Shown: piece by piece, positions 53,901-63,729 of the stretch
How the letters are laid out: every line of letters begins with the position of its first letter
Numbering within the stretch: position 1 is the first letter of the stretch
NCBI GenBank assembly: GCA_022841705.1
Contig: JALHQZ010000009.1
Coordinates: 1-64,000, forward strand
Source: Pirellulales bacterium
GTDB lineage: Bacteria; Planctomycetota; Planctomycetia; Pirellulales; Lacipirellulaceae
Direction of reading: 5' to 3'
Length of the DNA stretch: 64,000 nt
The notes under the pieces: generated by a model
The model's input: only the letters and a program-made list of their open reading frames with translations
The model's database searches: none
What the model was told of the DNA's origin: nothing
Made by a program: the position numbers and the translations under genes

Positions 53901-54455
53901 CTACTGTGCCGATCGCGCCGGCTCGCTGGTGCTGGGAGCCCAAACTACCAACGTCAGCGTAGCTGCCAGCACGCCCACGTAGAACAGATCGCCCACGAGC
54001 ATTTTCACGAGGAACGGAACAGCGGCGGCGTAGCACTGCACGAGGCCCGCGACAGTCGGCTGGTAGTAGCTTGACCACAGCCACACCGCGAAGTTCACCG
54101 TCACGAAGAAGACCAGCGCGGGGGCCACAGCGCCGGTCACCCACCGCAGCGCGGTTTGGGAAACTTGTTCGCTGCGACCGATCCACTTCCCGAGAAGCAC
54201 CGGCCACGCGAGGGCGGCATACACCACGGCGGCGACACCCAAGTGTCCATAACTGGGCAAATAGAGATCGCTCAGCAGCATCGCCAGAAGTGGCGCCGCG
54301 GCGGCAGTGAGCGGATTGCGGAACCACCACCCGGCGGCGATGCCCACGGCAGCCAGCGGGGTCATACACCAATCGGGTTGCCCGAGCCGACCGGCAAGGC
54401 CGATGGCGACCAACAAGGCGAAGACAACGAAATCCTTCCAGCGAGCAGCAGTCAT
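53901..54455 (-). CDS. DUF6580-type integral membrane protein
   Basis: 184 residues from ATG 54455. Five hydrophobic segments are visible: FVVFALLVAIGLAGR, MTPLAAVGIAAGWWF, TAAAAPLLAMLLSDLYL, LGVAAVVYAALAWPVLLG, VTGAVAPALVFFVTVNFAVWLW, and LVGDLFYVGVLAATLTLVVW, giving five or six passes. The pattern ALIAG-like AVGIAAGWWF...MLLSDLYL resembles ECF-transporter substrate-binding (S) subunits and the DUF6580 putative transport family. The neighbouring minus-strand gene encodes a DUF4430 protein (54580-55029), a pairing that suggests uptake of a small molecule. The substrate cannot be read from sequence. Confidence 0.8.
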   Translation of the reverse strand: MTAARWKDFVVFALLVAIGLAGRLGQPDWCMTPLAAVGIAAGWWFRNPLTAAAAPLLAMLLSDLYLPSYGHLGVAAVVYAALAWPVLLGKWIGRSEQVSQTALRWVTGAVAPALVFFVTVNFAVWLWSSYYQPTVAGLVQCYAAAVPFLVKMLVGDLFYVGVLAATLTLVVWAPSTSEPARSAQ

Positions 54456-54479
54456 CAACGGGACCTTCCCTGTTCGATC

Positions 54480-54545
54480 AAAAATTGAAATCGTAAGCCG
54501 AGGGGCTTGTCCCCTCGCGTGTCACCGCTTTGCCGACACGAAAAA
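54480..54545. repeat. Two short hairpins between the DUF4430 and DUF6580 genes
   Basis: GAGGGG-cttgt-CCCCTC (near 54500-54516) and CGTGTC-accgctttgcc-GACACG (near 54518-54540) follow each other in the 124-bp gap. They might attenuate transcription or stabilise one part of a shared message. There is no T run after them on the minus strand. Confidence 0.5.
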
Positions 54546-54579
54546 CGCCGGGACGAGCCGGCGGCTAACGGACCCCATT

Positions 54580-55029
54580 CTATTGAAACGGGGCGAACTT
54601 CCACAAGACACGGTCATCCGGCTTGACGGTCGTGACGCCGGCGCTTTTTGTGCCGTACTGGCCGTTTAGCTCGAATTGCCAATTCAGACCTCCCGCTCCT
54701 TCATTCGTGCGGCCGGCTGCGGCGGTCACCAGCGCGGAGGCGCCCCTCCCAACCACGCTGAGCGGCTCCTCTGGGTGTTGGGCGGAGTAGGTTTCCAGCA
54801 CGCCAAGGACGGTCAGTCCCGAACTCCAGCCGATGTGGTGCGTTTCCACAGCGGCGCCATCTCCGCGGTCAATTGACAGGCTAACGGTTTCGTCCGTGCT
54901 CGGCTGCGCAGTGGGGGCGGAGGTATCCCCCGCGGGGAGCCAACGGCGCTGGGCGAGCACGAGGCCGAGCAGCACCACGAGCGCAATAATGAAACGCCAA
55001 CTCCGCTGCATTGAACTTGGTTCGGGCAT
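54580..55029 (-). CDS. Membrane-anchored DUF4430 protein
   Basis: About 149 residues from ATG 55029; ATG 55011 is an alternative. A membrane helix or uncleaved signal (WRFIIALVVLLGLVLAQ) is followed by a Thr/Ser-rich linker and then the DUF4430 domain (LSIDRGDGAAVETHHIGWSS to GGLNWQFELNGQYGTKSAG and VKPDDRVLWKF). DUF4430 resembles the C-terminal domain of vertebrate cobalamin carriers (intrinsic factor/transcobalamin), so it may bind a small ligand on the cell surface. It is cotranscribed with a DUF6580 membrane protein, which would be the matching permease. This functional model is inference. Confidence 0.8.
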   Translation of the reverse strand: MPEPSSMQRSWRFIIALVVLLGLVLAQRRWLPAGDTSAPTAQPSTDETVSLSIDRGDGAAVETHHIGWSSGLTVLGVLETYSAQHPEEPLSVVGRGASALVTAAAGRTNEGAGGLNWQFELNGQYGTKSAGVTTVKPDDRVLWKFAPFQ

Positions 55030-55183
55030 GGAAATTAGAATCGACTCAGCATTCGCCGGTGTCAACTGCCATGCGCTGGCCGCTCGGTTGTTACGGAGGT
55101 ATTCTGAAAGTAGGCGTCATGGCGGCGCCCTCAGCCGACCGTAGGTCGCCTGCTGTTGTTCCCGTGATATTCGAGGACTTGCG

Positions 55184-57392
55184 ATGGCGGCGGCTGTGAC
55201 GATTCGCCGAATGACACCGACTATCGCCGCGGTGGTGATCGACGATCCTACGCGCTCGCTGAACGTGCTGTCTCCCGAAGTGCTCGCCGAGTTGGCGGAA
55301 GCGCTGGCAACAATCGCGGCGGATGTGAAGCTGGAAGGGCTCATCATCGCCTCGACCAAGCCCAGTGGATTTCTGGCTGGTGCTGACATCGGCAGTTTTT
55401 CCACACGACTCGCTGAACCCGGCATTGATGCGGCCGGCCTGTGTCGGCAGGGTCAAGCGCTGTTTGGCCAACTCGCGAAATTGCCGCTGGTGACGGTCGC
55501 GGCGGTGCATGGACCGTGCCTCGGTGGCGGGATGGAACTGGCGATCTGGTGCGATCGCCGCATTGCCGCCGACCTGCCGCACACTCAACTTGGATTTCCC
55601 GAGGCGAAGTTGGGCCTCTGCCCCGGTTGGGGCGGCACAGCGCGCACGCCACGAATGATCGGTTTGGCCAACGCGGTCGAGCTGATCACCACCGGTGAAC
55701 CCGTGAGCGCAACCGCGGCGTTCCGCTTGGGGCTAGTGGATGATGTAATCCCGCGATCCACGCCGCCCGAAAAACTGGCCGACGAATTGCTCGCCGCCGC
55801 GGTGCGCATGATCGTCGCCGAGCGTGCGAGTGGACAGTACCTGCGCGACCGCCAGCGCTGGTCGCAACCCATCGCCCAAAGCGAAACGGAACTGATGTTC
55901 CTCGGCGCCACTGCCGGCGCGATGATCCAGCAGAAAACGGGCGGCCACTACCCGGCCCCGGCCGCCACATTGGAACTGATGCTCGAAGCCGCCAGCGCCG
56001 ACCTGCCCAGCGCCTGCGAACTGGAAGCCGAACGTTTCGCTACTCTCTTCGGCACCTCGGTCAACCGCGCGCTACTCAACGTCTTCCACCTCCAACAACG
56101 CACAAAGCAACCGTTAGCCGCAACGCAGAGCGGTGCGCATCCCAGTCGACAGTCGACAGCCGACAGCCGACGGCCGACAGTCGCCATCCTCGGCGCCGGC
56201 ACGATGGGCCGAGGCATCGCCGCCGCCAATGTCCGCCGGGGACACCGCACACTGCTCGCCGACACTCGCCCCGACGCGCTCACCGCCGCGATTCCCGCCA
56301 TCCTCCGCGAAGCGGCCTACGACAAAGAAGCCAAGGGTCCCACGCTCGAGAAAACAACCGCAGCGGCCGCGCTGCTGACCCGCGTTGATACCGACGCCCA
56401 ACTCGGCAGCGCTGACATGGTGGTCGAAGCGATCGTTGAAGAACTCGCCGCCAAGCACGCGCTGTATGAACGACTCGAAGCGGTCGTCACGCCGCAGACG
56501 ATTCTTTGCTCGAATACTTCGACCCTGCCAATCACACGGTTGGCGGCGAAATTAAAACATCCCGAGCGATTCTGCGGGCTGCACTTCTTCAACCCGGTGC
56601 GGAAGATGCAGCTTGTCGAGGTGATCCGTGGCGAGCAGACTTCCGACGAAACGCTTGCAATGGTCACATCGTACGCGCGAGCGCTCGGCAAAACGCCGGT
56701 GGTGGTGCGCGACAGCCCCGGCTTCTTGGTCAATCGGCTGTTGATGCCGTACATGAACGAAGCGCTCGTGCTGTTGACCGAGGGCGTGCCGATCAAAGCG
56801 ATTGAATCAGCGGCGAAAGCATTCGGCATGCCGATGGGTCCGCTCACGCTGCACGACGTCGTGGGGCTCGATATTTGCCAACACGCCGGCCGTGTACTGC
56901 ACGCGGCGTACGCCGACCGCGTGGTCGAGACACCGGTGCTCTCGACGCTCATCGCCGCCGACCGGTTGGGGCAAAAGAACGGACGCGGGTTTTTTGACTA
57001 TCCTCCGAGTAAAAGCGACGGGCCGCCGAAAGGGAAACCAAGCGCGGAAGCTGAAACGCTGCTCGCACCGCTGCGCCAACCGGCCGCTGCTCGGACCGAC
57101 GTGACCGATCGGTTGCTCTTGCCAATGCTGCTAGAAGCGATTCGAGCGGTGGAGGAAGGGGTCGCCGCCGATCCGCGGGATGTAGATCTCGCGTTAATTT
57201 TGGGGATTGGTTTCCCGCCGTTTCGTGGTGGGCTGTTTTACTGGGCCGATACGGTGGGGGCCGAAGAATTGGTGCGTAAGGTGGAATCTTTCTCAGAGTT
57301 AGGGGCGCGATACGAACCGCCAACCGCGCTCACAAAAGCGGCGGCCCAATCCTCGGCGATAGAGCGCCGTCGGCTAACGGATGTGTTGAAAC

Positions 57393-57400
<8 letters not shown>
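55184..57400 (+). CDS. fadB: Multifunctional enoyl-CoA hydratase / 3-hydroxyacyl-CoA dehydrogenase
   Basis: Does the hydration and NAD-dependent oxidation steps of fatty-acid beta-oxidation. 738 residues, close to E. coli FadB (729). The N-terminal crotonase half (1-300) has FLAGADIGSF, the oxyanion-hole GPCLGGGMELA and GFPEAKLGLCPGWGGT. The NAD domain begins at VAILGAGTMGRGIA (about residue 334), with the catalytic His in LHFFNPVRKMQLVEVI. A helical C-terminal domain is duplicated as usual. The linker before the NAD domain is encoded by repetitive DNA of the kind found between genes. The stop overlaps the thiolase start by 8 bp. The length of the pair fits fadB-fadA better than fadJ-fadI. 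Confidence 0.94.
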
Positions 57401-58550
<1,150 letters not shown>

Positions 58551-58565
58551 CTACAGGGAGCGTCC

Positions 58566-59435
58566 TTAATAACCGCTTGTGCCGTAGTAGGCTCGAGCGC
58601 TGAGCTTCGTACGGCGCTTCACGAGATCAACAATCGCGTCAACCTCTTCATCGGCCAGCGCTCCGACATAAGACTCGGCAGGTTTACGGGCGACGGTGTA
58701 GACCTGCACCAGCTTTAGTTTGCCGCCGGCGCGGGTGATCTCATCCAGCCGTTCGCAGAACGCTTCGAGCTCGGCTTGCGATGGCGGCTCGCCCCCCACG
58801 CGCATGAAGAGGGCTTGAATCACCAGCGGCCGGAGTTTTGCGGCGGCGGTGATATTGTCCAAAATCTGACGGAACGGAATAACGGTCCGCTCAATCAACT
58901 TGTAATACTCTTCGGTCCCCGCTTCGAGCTTGGCCCAAATCTCGCCGTTGTTCGCGTCGAGCACCTCCAGCCCCCGCTGTACATGCGGGCGATGGAACAT
59001 ACTGGCGTTGGTGATGAGCACCAGTTTGACATCATCGAGCCCGAGGGCCGCTTTCACGTCGGCGCACGCTGCCATCAACTCGTCAAAATTCTTGTAGGTG
59101 GTCGGTTCGCCATCACCGCTGAAGGCGATGTCGTTCAGCCGCCGCAACTCGGCCGGCACATCGCGAAACTTTTCGTGGGCGTAAATCGCTCCGCTGGCGA
59201 CCGTTTCCAGCACGCTCCGCAGTTCGTCCAGCAGTTGGTCGAACTCCACGAACCGCGTTTCACTCGTGGTGGTGCGATCGACCTGGCAATAGATGCAATC
59301 GAAATTGCATACCTTGTCCGGGTTAAGATTCACGCCGACAGAAATGCCGTTCGACCGCCGGCTCAGCACCGGGTAGACAAACCGGTTGCTCTCGAACGAA
59401 CGCTGGTGCTGGGTGTGGAGGTGATGGGTCGCCAT
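58566..59435 (-). CDS. Radical SAM protein
   Basis: 289 residues with the [4Fe-4S] motif C43-x3-C47-x2-C50 (CNFDCIYC), preceded by SVGVNLNPDKV. Further radical SAM strands are IAFSGDGEPTTYKNFDEL (the GGE-like motif as SGDGEPT) and VLITNASMFH, then EIWAKLEAGTEEYYKLIERT. The KLxxG and QALFMRVGGEPP features occur in a subgroup sometimes annotated as Fe-S oxidoreductases. No substrate-defining domain or partner gene is close by, so the reaction is unknown. The C-terminal residues AYYGTSGY are Tyr-rich. Confidence 0.9.
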   Translation of the reverse strand: MATHHLHTQHQRSFESNRFVYPVLSRRSNGISVGVNLNPDKVCNFDCIYCQVDRTTTSETRFVEFDQLLDELRSVLETVASGAIYAHEKFRDVPAELRRLNDIAFSGDGEPTTYKNFDELMAACADVKAALGLDDVKLVLITNASMFHRPHVQRGLEVLDANNGEIWAKLEAGTEEYYKLIERTVIPFRQILDNITAAAKLRPLVIQALFMRVGGEPPSQAELEAFCERLDEITRAGGKLKLVQVYTVARKPAESYVGALADEEVDAIVDLVKRRTKLSARAYYGTSGY

Positions 59436-59459
59436 GCCCCTATTCTAGCACCCCCGATT

Positions 59460-59526
59460 GCCGGCGACCTATGGTCCGCGGAGTCCACAGCCGATATCCG
59501 CTTGCCGCGGACCGTAGGTCCCCGGC
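59460..59526. repeat. Inverted repeat of GACCTACGGTCC type
   Basis: Arms 59460-59481 and 59505-59526 are complementary over 22 bp with two mismatches (core GACCTAtGGTCCGCGG). The same GACCGTAGGTCG core appears once at 55136-55147 without a partner arm. It fills the gap between the MsbA-like gene end and the radical SAM gene start. Confidence 0.75.
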
Positions 59527-59544
59527 TATTGGGCGACGCTACAT

Positions 59545-61542
59545 CTACGCGCTTTCGCGGTAGCCTAAATGGCATAGCCGGCGGAAGAGTTCGCAGCGCT
59601 GGGTGAGTTCGTCCGGCGTGCCGATGTCGAGAATCTTGCCGTGGTCCATCACCAGCACCCGGTCGGCGAGCACCAGGGTGCTCATGCGGTGGGTAATGAC
59701 CAGCGTCGTGCGGTTCTTGGTGAACTCCTCGAGCACTTGGTGGATGAGCTGCTCGCTTTCGAGATCGATCTGGCTGGTGGCTTCGTCGAGAATCAAAATC
59801 TCGGGGTCGCGCAAAATCGCGCGGGCCAGCGCGATGCGTTGCCGCTGCCCCCCCGATAACTGCCCGCCGCCGGGGCCGACTTTCGTGTCGTAACCGTCGG
59901 CCAGTTTGTCCACGATGAAGCTGTGGGCGTACGCTTTGCGGGCAGCCCGTTCGATTTCGAGCGGCGTGGCGTCCGGCTTGCCGTAGGCGATGTTGGCGGC
60001 CACCGTGTCGTTCATCATCAGCGCGGTTTGGGCCACCACGCCAATGCGTTGCCGCAAGTCTTCCACGCGCACGTCGCGCAAATCAACGCCGTCGAGCGTG
60101 ATCGTGCCCGCGCAGGGATCGTAGAACCGCGGAATGAGATCCAAGAGCGTGCTTTTACCGCAGCCATTGGGGCCGACGATCGCCAGCGTTTCGCCCGCGC
60201 GGATTTCAAGATTGATTCCCTCGAGCACCGGCGCGTCGGGGACGTAGCGGAACGAGACGTTGTCGTACCGAATACTGCGGGTGAGTTTCGGCAACACCAC
60301 GGGATGCTCGGCGTCGAGCACGCGCGGCTGGCGGTCGAGCACTTGGTACACCCGGTCAGCGGAGGCGCTGGCCCGCTGGATTTCGTTGAAGACCCCGGAC
60401 AGCCGCTTGGCGGGATCGCTCATGCCGGCGAGCATCGCGAAAAAGACGCTCATCCGGCCGTGGGTAAGCGGCGTATCACTAATCGGAATACCGAACAGGT
60501 GCGTCTCTTGATTCAGCACGAGGTAGCCCCCCGCCATCGCAGCCAAGAGCACCATGATCACGCCGAGGTTTTCGGTAATCGGGCTCACCAGCGAATTGTA
60601 GAAGGCGATCTTCATCGACTTGCTGTAGTAACCCTTCGAGATATCGTGGAACGCGGCCCGCTCCGTCGCTTCCATCGTGAAGGCTTTAATCAGCTTGATG
60701 CCGGAGAGGGTTTCGGTGAGCGTTTCAAAGATGCTCGAGAGCTCTTCCATCGCTTTGCGATTGGCCCGCTTGAGCGCTTTGGCGAGATAACGAATCGAGA
60801 GCGCCGCCATTGGTGCGACGATGATCGTCAGCAACAGTAGCCGCCAACTGACCATCGCGGCACCCACCAAGCAGGCGATCATCTTTAGCGGCTCGCGCAC
60901 CGCATCGCCGAAGAGTTGCGTTGCGCCATTCGACATCGAGTTGATGTCGGTCGTACAGCGGTTCATTAAATCGCCGCGGCCTTGGTCCGAAAAATCGGCG
61001 AGGTCCAGCCGCAACATTTGCCGATAGAACCGGTTCCGCATTTCGTGGTTCAGCACACAGCCGAGCCGGGACACGAGCAGCGTGTTAATGATCCGCGCGC
61101 CATTCTTCACTAGCGTGCTGGCGAGCACAAAGAGGCAGACATAGCCGAGCGTTTTAAACGGTGTATCGGGCAACCAGCGTTCGGCAAGCGGTAAGTATCC
61201 CCGAACCCGGTCGAGACTCGCTTGATAGACGGCCGACGTGCGCTGGCTGTCTTCAATCTGCGCGAGAAGCTGCGGCACTTTCGTTGGCGAAGCGTGCGGC
61301 ACCTGAAGCGCCAGACTCCGGCGGTCGGCTCGCATCTGCTCGATGGCCGTCTGCCGCGTGGAGACTTCTTCGGTAAGCCACTCGGGGATGGTCATGTCGC
61401 GCATGATCGCGTCGACCACGGGCCAGATCGCCACGAGGCTCACCGCCCACAGAACGGCCACCAGCACCGAGCTTGCCAGACACCCCGCGACCATCAGCCG
61501 CTGGCGCAAAGCCAAACGGAGTACGCGGCCGTAGTTACTCAT
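59545..61542 (-). CDS. ABC exporter, MsbA-like (fused permease and ATPase)
   Basis: About 665 residues from ATG 61542 (MSNYGRVLRLALRQRL). N-terminal six-helix permease, C-terminal ATPase with Walker A GPNGCGKST, Q-loop VAQTALMMNDTV, signature LSGGQRQRIALARAIL, Walker B ILILDEATSQID and switch His ITHRMS. Unlike bacterial MsbA, about 100 hydrophilic, helical residues (EEVSTRQTAIEQM... to ...RVRGYLPLAERW) stand between the first and second membrane helices, probably a periplasmic coiled coil. Lipid A or another lipid-linked export role is likely from the overall fold; the substrate is unknown. No lipid A gene is adjacent. Confidence 0.93.
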   Translation of the reverse strand: MSNYGRVLRLALRQRLMVAGCLASSVLVAVLWAVSLVAIWPVVDAIMRDMTIPEWLTEEVSTRQTAIEQMRADRRSLALQVPHASPTKVPQLLAQIEDSQRTSAVYQASLDRVRGYLPLAERWLPDTPFKTLGYVCLFVLASTLVKNGARIINTLLVSRLGCVLNHEMRNRFYRQMLRLDLADFSDQGRGDLMNRCTTDINSMSNGATQLFGDAVREPLKMIACLVGAAMVSWRLLLLTIIVAPMAALSIRYLAKALKRANRKAMEELSSIFETLTETLSGIKLIKAFTMEATERAAFHDISKGYYSKSMKIAFYNSLVSPITENLGVIMVLLAAMAGGYLVLNQETHLFGIPISDTPLTHGRMSVFFAMLAGMSDPAKRLSGVFNEIQRASASADRVYQVLDRQPRVLDAEHPVVLPKLTRSIRYDNVSFRYVPDAPVLEGINLEIRAGETLAIVGPNGCGKSTLLDLIPRFYDPCAGTITLDGVDLRDVRVEDLRQRIGVVAQTALMMNDTVAANIAYGKPDATPLEIERAARKAYAHSFIVDKLADGYDTKVGPGGGQLSGGQRQRIALARAILRDPEILILDEATSQIDLESEQLIHQVLEEFTKNRTTLVITHRMSTLVLADRVLVMDHGKILDIGTPDELTQRCELFRRLCHLGYRESA

Positions 61543-61925
61543 GCGTCGTCCGTGAGGCAAAAGCGAGGGGGTGGATGCTAGCAGTTCCTTCGCTCGCGGC
61601 CGCCTGCCACGCCAGAAGGGAGGCATTTTGTAGCACAACGGGGCAAAGGGACCAAGATCGACGTACGGTGGCAATTCGAACTTGGGTGGCTGGGGTCAGC
61701 GCGTCAGCCGACCCCAGCAGCAGTGGAGTTGGTTCTCACCTCAACTGGGGGCAACTAAAGCGCCGACCCCAACCACCCGTTCGGAGGGGAGATGGCTACT
61801 TTTTTTGGCCAGACTGAGGGCAGGACCTTTGCCACAGGCGCCACATTGCCACAAAAACCCTCTTGTGGGTGGTTTGATAGATGTGGCTGGGGGGCGGCTG
61901 ACGCGTCGACCCCAGCCACCTTAAG
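61543..61925. repeat. Complex palindromic repeat region
   Basis: Within this gap GGTGGCTGGGGTC (61685-61697) and its exact complement (61908-61920) form the ends of a 236-bp structure. The left end also forms a hairpin by itself (CTGGGGTC 61690-61697 with GACCCCAG 61710-61717), and further CTGGGG/CCCCAA units lie between. No supported gene is here. Confidence 0.7.
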
Positions 61926-62198
61926 TCACCGTTTGCGGCGACGCTGCTTGGCAAGGAACTGCGCCGCGCCCAGGACAATCATCGCCACGAGCGGCGCTGA
62001 AGCCGTTAGCAGCACGAAGAAGGGGAGATCATCCCCACCGCGCAGCATCCCGCTGGCGCCACCCAAAGCGAAAGCTACCACGGTCATCACCAGAAACATC
62101 ATCTTCAGCCCGAACTGGGGCGGCCGGCGGCCGCGGGGGCTAGGGGCTGGGGGCTGGGGGCTGGGGGGTCGGGGGGTCGGGGAGCTTTTTTGTGGCAT
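61926..62198 (-). CDS. Small two-helix membrane protein
   Basis: About 90 residues from ATG 62198. Two hydrophobic helices (MMFLVMTVVAFALGGASGML and FFVLLTASAPLVAMIVLGAAQFL) and a basic end (KQRRRKR). The sequence PPQFGLKMMFLVMTVVA follows the planctomycete FSLRTLL-type pattern seen in many small membrane proteins. The N-terminal about 28 residues, rich in Pro/Ser (SPTPRPPSPQPPAPSPRGRR), are encoded by the same CTAGCCCC/CAGCCCC repeat DNA found between genes, so the repeat has been taken up into coding sequence, or the true start is ATG 62102. Function unknown. Confidence 0.65.
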   Translation of the reverse strand: MPQKSSPTPRPPSPQPPAPSPRGRRPPQFGLKMMFLVMTVVAFALGGASGMLRGGDDLPFFVLLTASAPLVAMIVLGAAQFLAKQRRRKR

Positions 62199-62267
62199 GG
62201 CTGACACTCTGAATGGCTAGCGTTTTACATCTCCCCCGGAAAGTCGCCGGCAAACTCTGCCTCAATT

Positions 62268-62300
62268 CCCTAGCCCCTATCCCCTAGCCTCCAGCCCCTC
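62268..62300. repeat. CCCCTAGCC-type repeat
   Basis: CCCTAGCCCCTATCCCCTAG followed by CCTCCAGCCCCTC. It belongs to the same unit family as 48-138 and faces the complementary run inside the preceding small gene (near 62140-62175), so the two could pair across the promoter region. Confidence 0.6.
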
Positions 62301-62435
62301 TCGCGCGCTTCCGTTTTTCTCGATTCTGCCGATTATACCGCCGATATGTCAGTGGGGATTGAGCCCGATTCGCGCTCACGCCGAGGAACGTCCTTTGGCA
62401 GCGCGGACTGCAGCGCTCAAAACATGGGGGGAATC

Positions 62436-62861
62436 ATGAAAACTTTGCTAGCACTGGTGGGCGCTGCGCTCGCCGCGAGCAGCATTGGCTGTTGCGCCAA
62501 TCGCTGCGGTAATTCCTGCGGTTGCGGGAACTCTTGCAACGTAGCGGTCTCGCAGCATGCGCCGCGCATCGGCCAGATGCAGGGCAACGCTTGCCCGTGC
62601 GACCAAGGCCTCTTGGACGCCAGCTGCAACAACGGTCACTGCGGCCATCGTGGGGGCCTGTTGGGCGCTGGCGGTTACCATGGCGGCGAGCAGGGCCTGG
62701 TGAATTCGGCGGTGAGCCAAACGCTCGACTGCTGCCCGACCGACAACAACTACAACTTTCAATCGGGCCCGCCCACCGGCCAAGTGGCGTATCCGTACTA
62801 CACGACCCGCGGCCCGCGCGATTTCCTCGCCCGCAAGCCGAACAACATCGGACCGTATTAG
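62436..62861 (+). CDS. Cys-rich lipoprotein-like small protein
   Basis: About 141 residues. The ATG at 62436 has GGGGGGA directly upstream and gives a signal peptide (MKTLLALVGAALAASSIGCC). SIGC resembles a lipobox, so the first Cys may be lipidated. The mature part has about 14 cysteines in 80 residues, several in CxxxC or CxC spacing (CANRCGNSCGCGNSC, CPCDQGLLDASCNNGHCGH), and several His. The last 25 residues (GQVAYPYYTTRGPRDFLARK plus PNNIGPY) are of the type seen in planctomycete-specific proteins. Metal binding or disulphide cross-linking in the envelope is possible. No partner identified. Confidence 0.78.
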   Translation: MKTLLALVGAALAASSIGCCANRCGNSCGCGNSCNVAVSQHAPRIGQMQGNACPCDQGLLDASCNNGHCGHRGGLLGAGGYHGGEQGLVNSAVSQTLDCCPTDNNYNFQSGPPTGQVAYPYYTTRGPRDFLARKPNNIGPY

Positions 62862-62865
62862 AAGG

Positions 62866-62945
62866 CTGTCAGCTTTCGGCCATCGGCTATCAGCTGAACT
62901 CGAATGGGCCGAGAGCCAACAGCCAACAGCCGACAACAGCTATCA
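62866..62945. repeat. Simple repeat of CAGCCAACAGCC type
   Basis: Runs of AGCCAACAGCCGACAACAGC (near 62910-62940) with an opposing GCTGTCAGC/GGCTATCAGCTG stretch at 62870-62895. The unit resembles the CAGCCGACAGCCGAC DNA inside the fadB-like gene at about 56145-56187. Confidence 0.5.
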
Positions 62946-63021
62946 CCGCTTGTATGCCGGAAAAAAACTCCGGTTGCCGGATAGCGCGCATCGCGTTTAG
63001 AATCCGGCCGCGTGAAGGGAT

Positions 63022-63663
63022 TCACGCCTGGCGAGCCGCCAATGGGTGCACGGACGCACCTTCGGGCGGCTCGCTTTTTTTATGCGCGCTCGTTTCCCAC
63101 CTAAACGGCCGGCTCAGATATCGCGACTCCGCCCAGCCGAAACGCCATGGCGTTTCGGCCCCACGGGTGATGCCAATGCGTGGCCCTACGATAACGGGCG
63201 GCGATTCGCTCGCGGGCCGCAATTCAAACGGCGCCGCATGTAGCGCCAAGCTATTATGCTCCCCTGTGATGCCGAGCGCTTGCGTCAATCGCCCGGGCCC
63301 CGCGCACAGCAGCGTTTCCGCTTCGAGTCCGCGGCGCTCACGCATGATCTCCAGTCCCCATCGCGGCTCGAGCGCGCGAATGAGCACGGCCCCTCCCGGT
63401 TCCACTCCGCACACGAAGTTCAGGCACCAGTGGACGCCGTAGGAGCGGTAAACATAGGCGTGACCCACGGGCCCGAACATCGCCGCGTTACGGGGCGTCG
63501 GCCCCCGGAAACTGTGCGACGCTGGATCGGTGCGATCATAGGCTTCGATCTCGACGATCAGCCCGCCGACGCCATCAACGAGCAGCGATGCGCCGATGAG
63601 CTCACGTGCGACGATTTCAGCTGGCCGCTGGAGATACGACCTTGGAAGTCGAGTTGATGCCAT
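63022..63663 (-). CDS. Alkyladenine/3-methyladenine DNA glycosylase (AAG/MPG family)
   Basis: Removes alkylated purines, including 3-methyladenine, to start base-excision repair. 213 residues. The catalytic Glu is in IVEIEAYDRTDPASHSFRG, and the fold continues with NAAMFGPVGHAYVYRSYGVHWCLNFVCG and GPGRLTQALGI, all characteristic. The C-terminus has about 20 extra residues (SAHKKSEPPEGASVHPLAARQA) beyond the domain. The ATG at 63663 lies only 5 nt beyond the T run of the upstream gene's terminator, so there is no room for a normal ribosome binding site unless transcription reads through. Confidence 0.95.
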   Translation of the reverse strand: MASTRLPRSYLQRPAEIVARELIGASLLVDGVGGLIVEIEAYDRTDPASHSFRGPTPRNAAMFGPVGHAYVYRSYGVHWCLNFVCGVEPGGAVLIRALEPRWGLEIMRERRGLEAETLLCAGPGRLTQALGITGEHNSLALHAAPFELRPASESPPVIVGPRIGITRGAETPWRFGWAESRYLSRPFRWETSAHKKSEPPEGASVHPLAARQA

Positions 63664-63667
63664 GGAA

Positions 63668-63703
63668 CGAAAAAGCCCGCTGCGAGCGAGTCGCAGCGGG
63701 CTT
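63668..63703 (-). terminator. Rho-independent terminator of the PEP-CTERM gene
   Basis: On the minus strand AAGCCCGCTGCGA (63691-63703 read in reverse) pairs with TCGCAGCGGGCTT (63673-63685) in a perfect 13-bp stem with a 5-nt loop, directly followed by T residues and TTCG. It begins about 27 bp after the PEP-CTERM stop codon at 63730. Confidence 0.85.
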
Positions 63704-63729
63704 CAAATTACCGTTAGAGTTTAGGTCTG

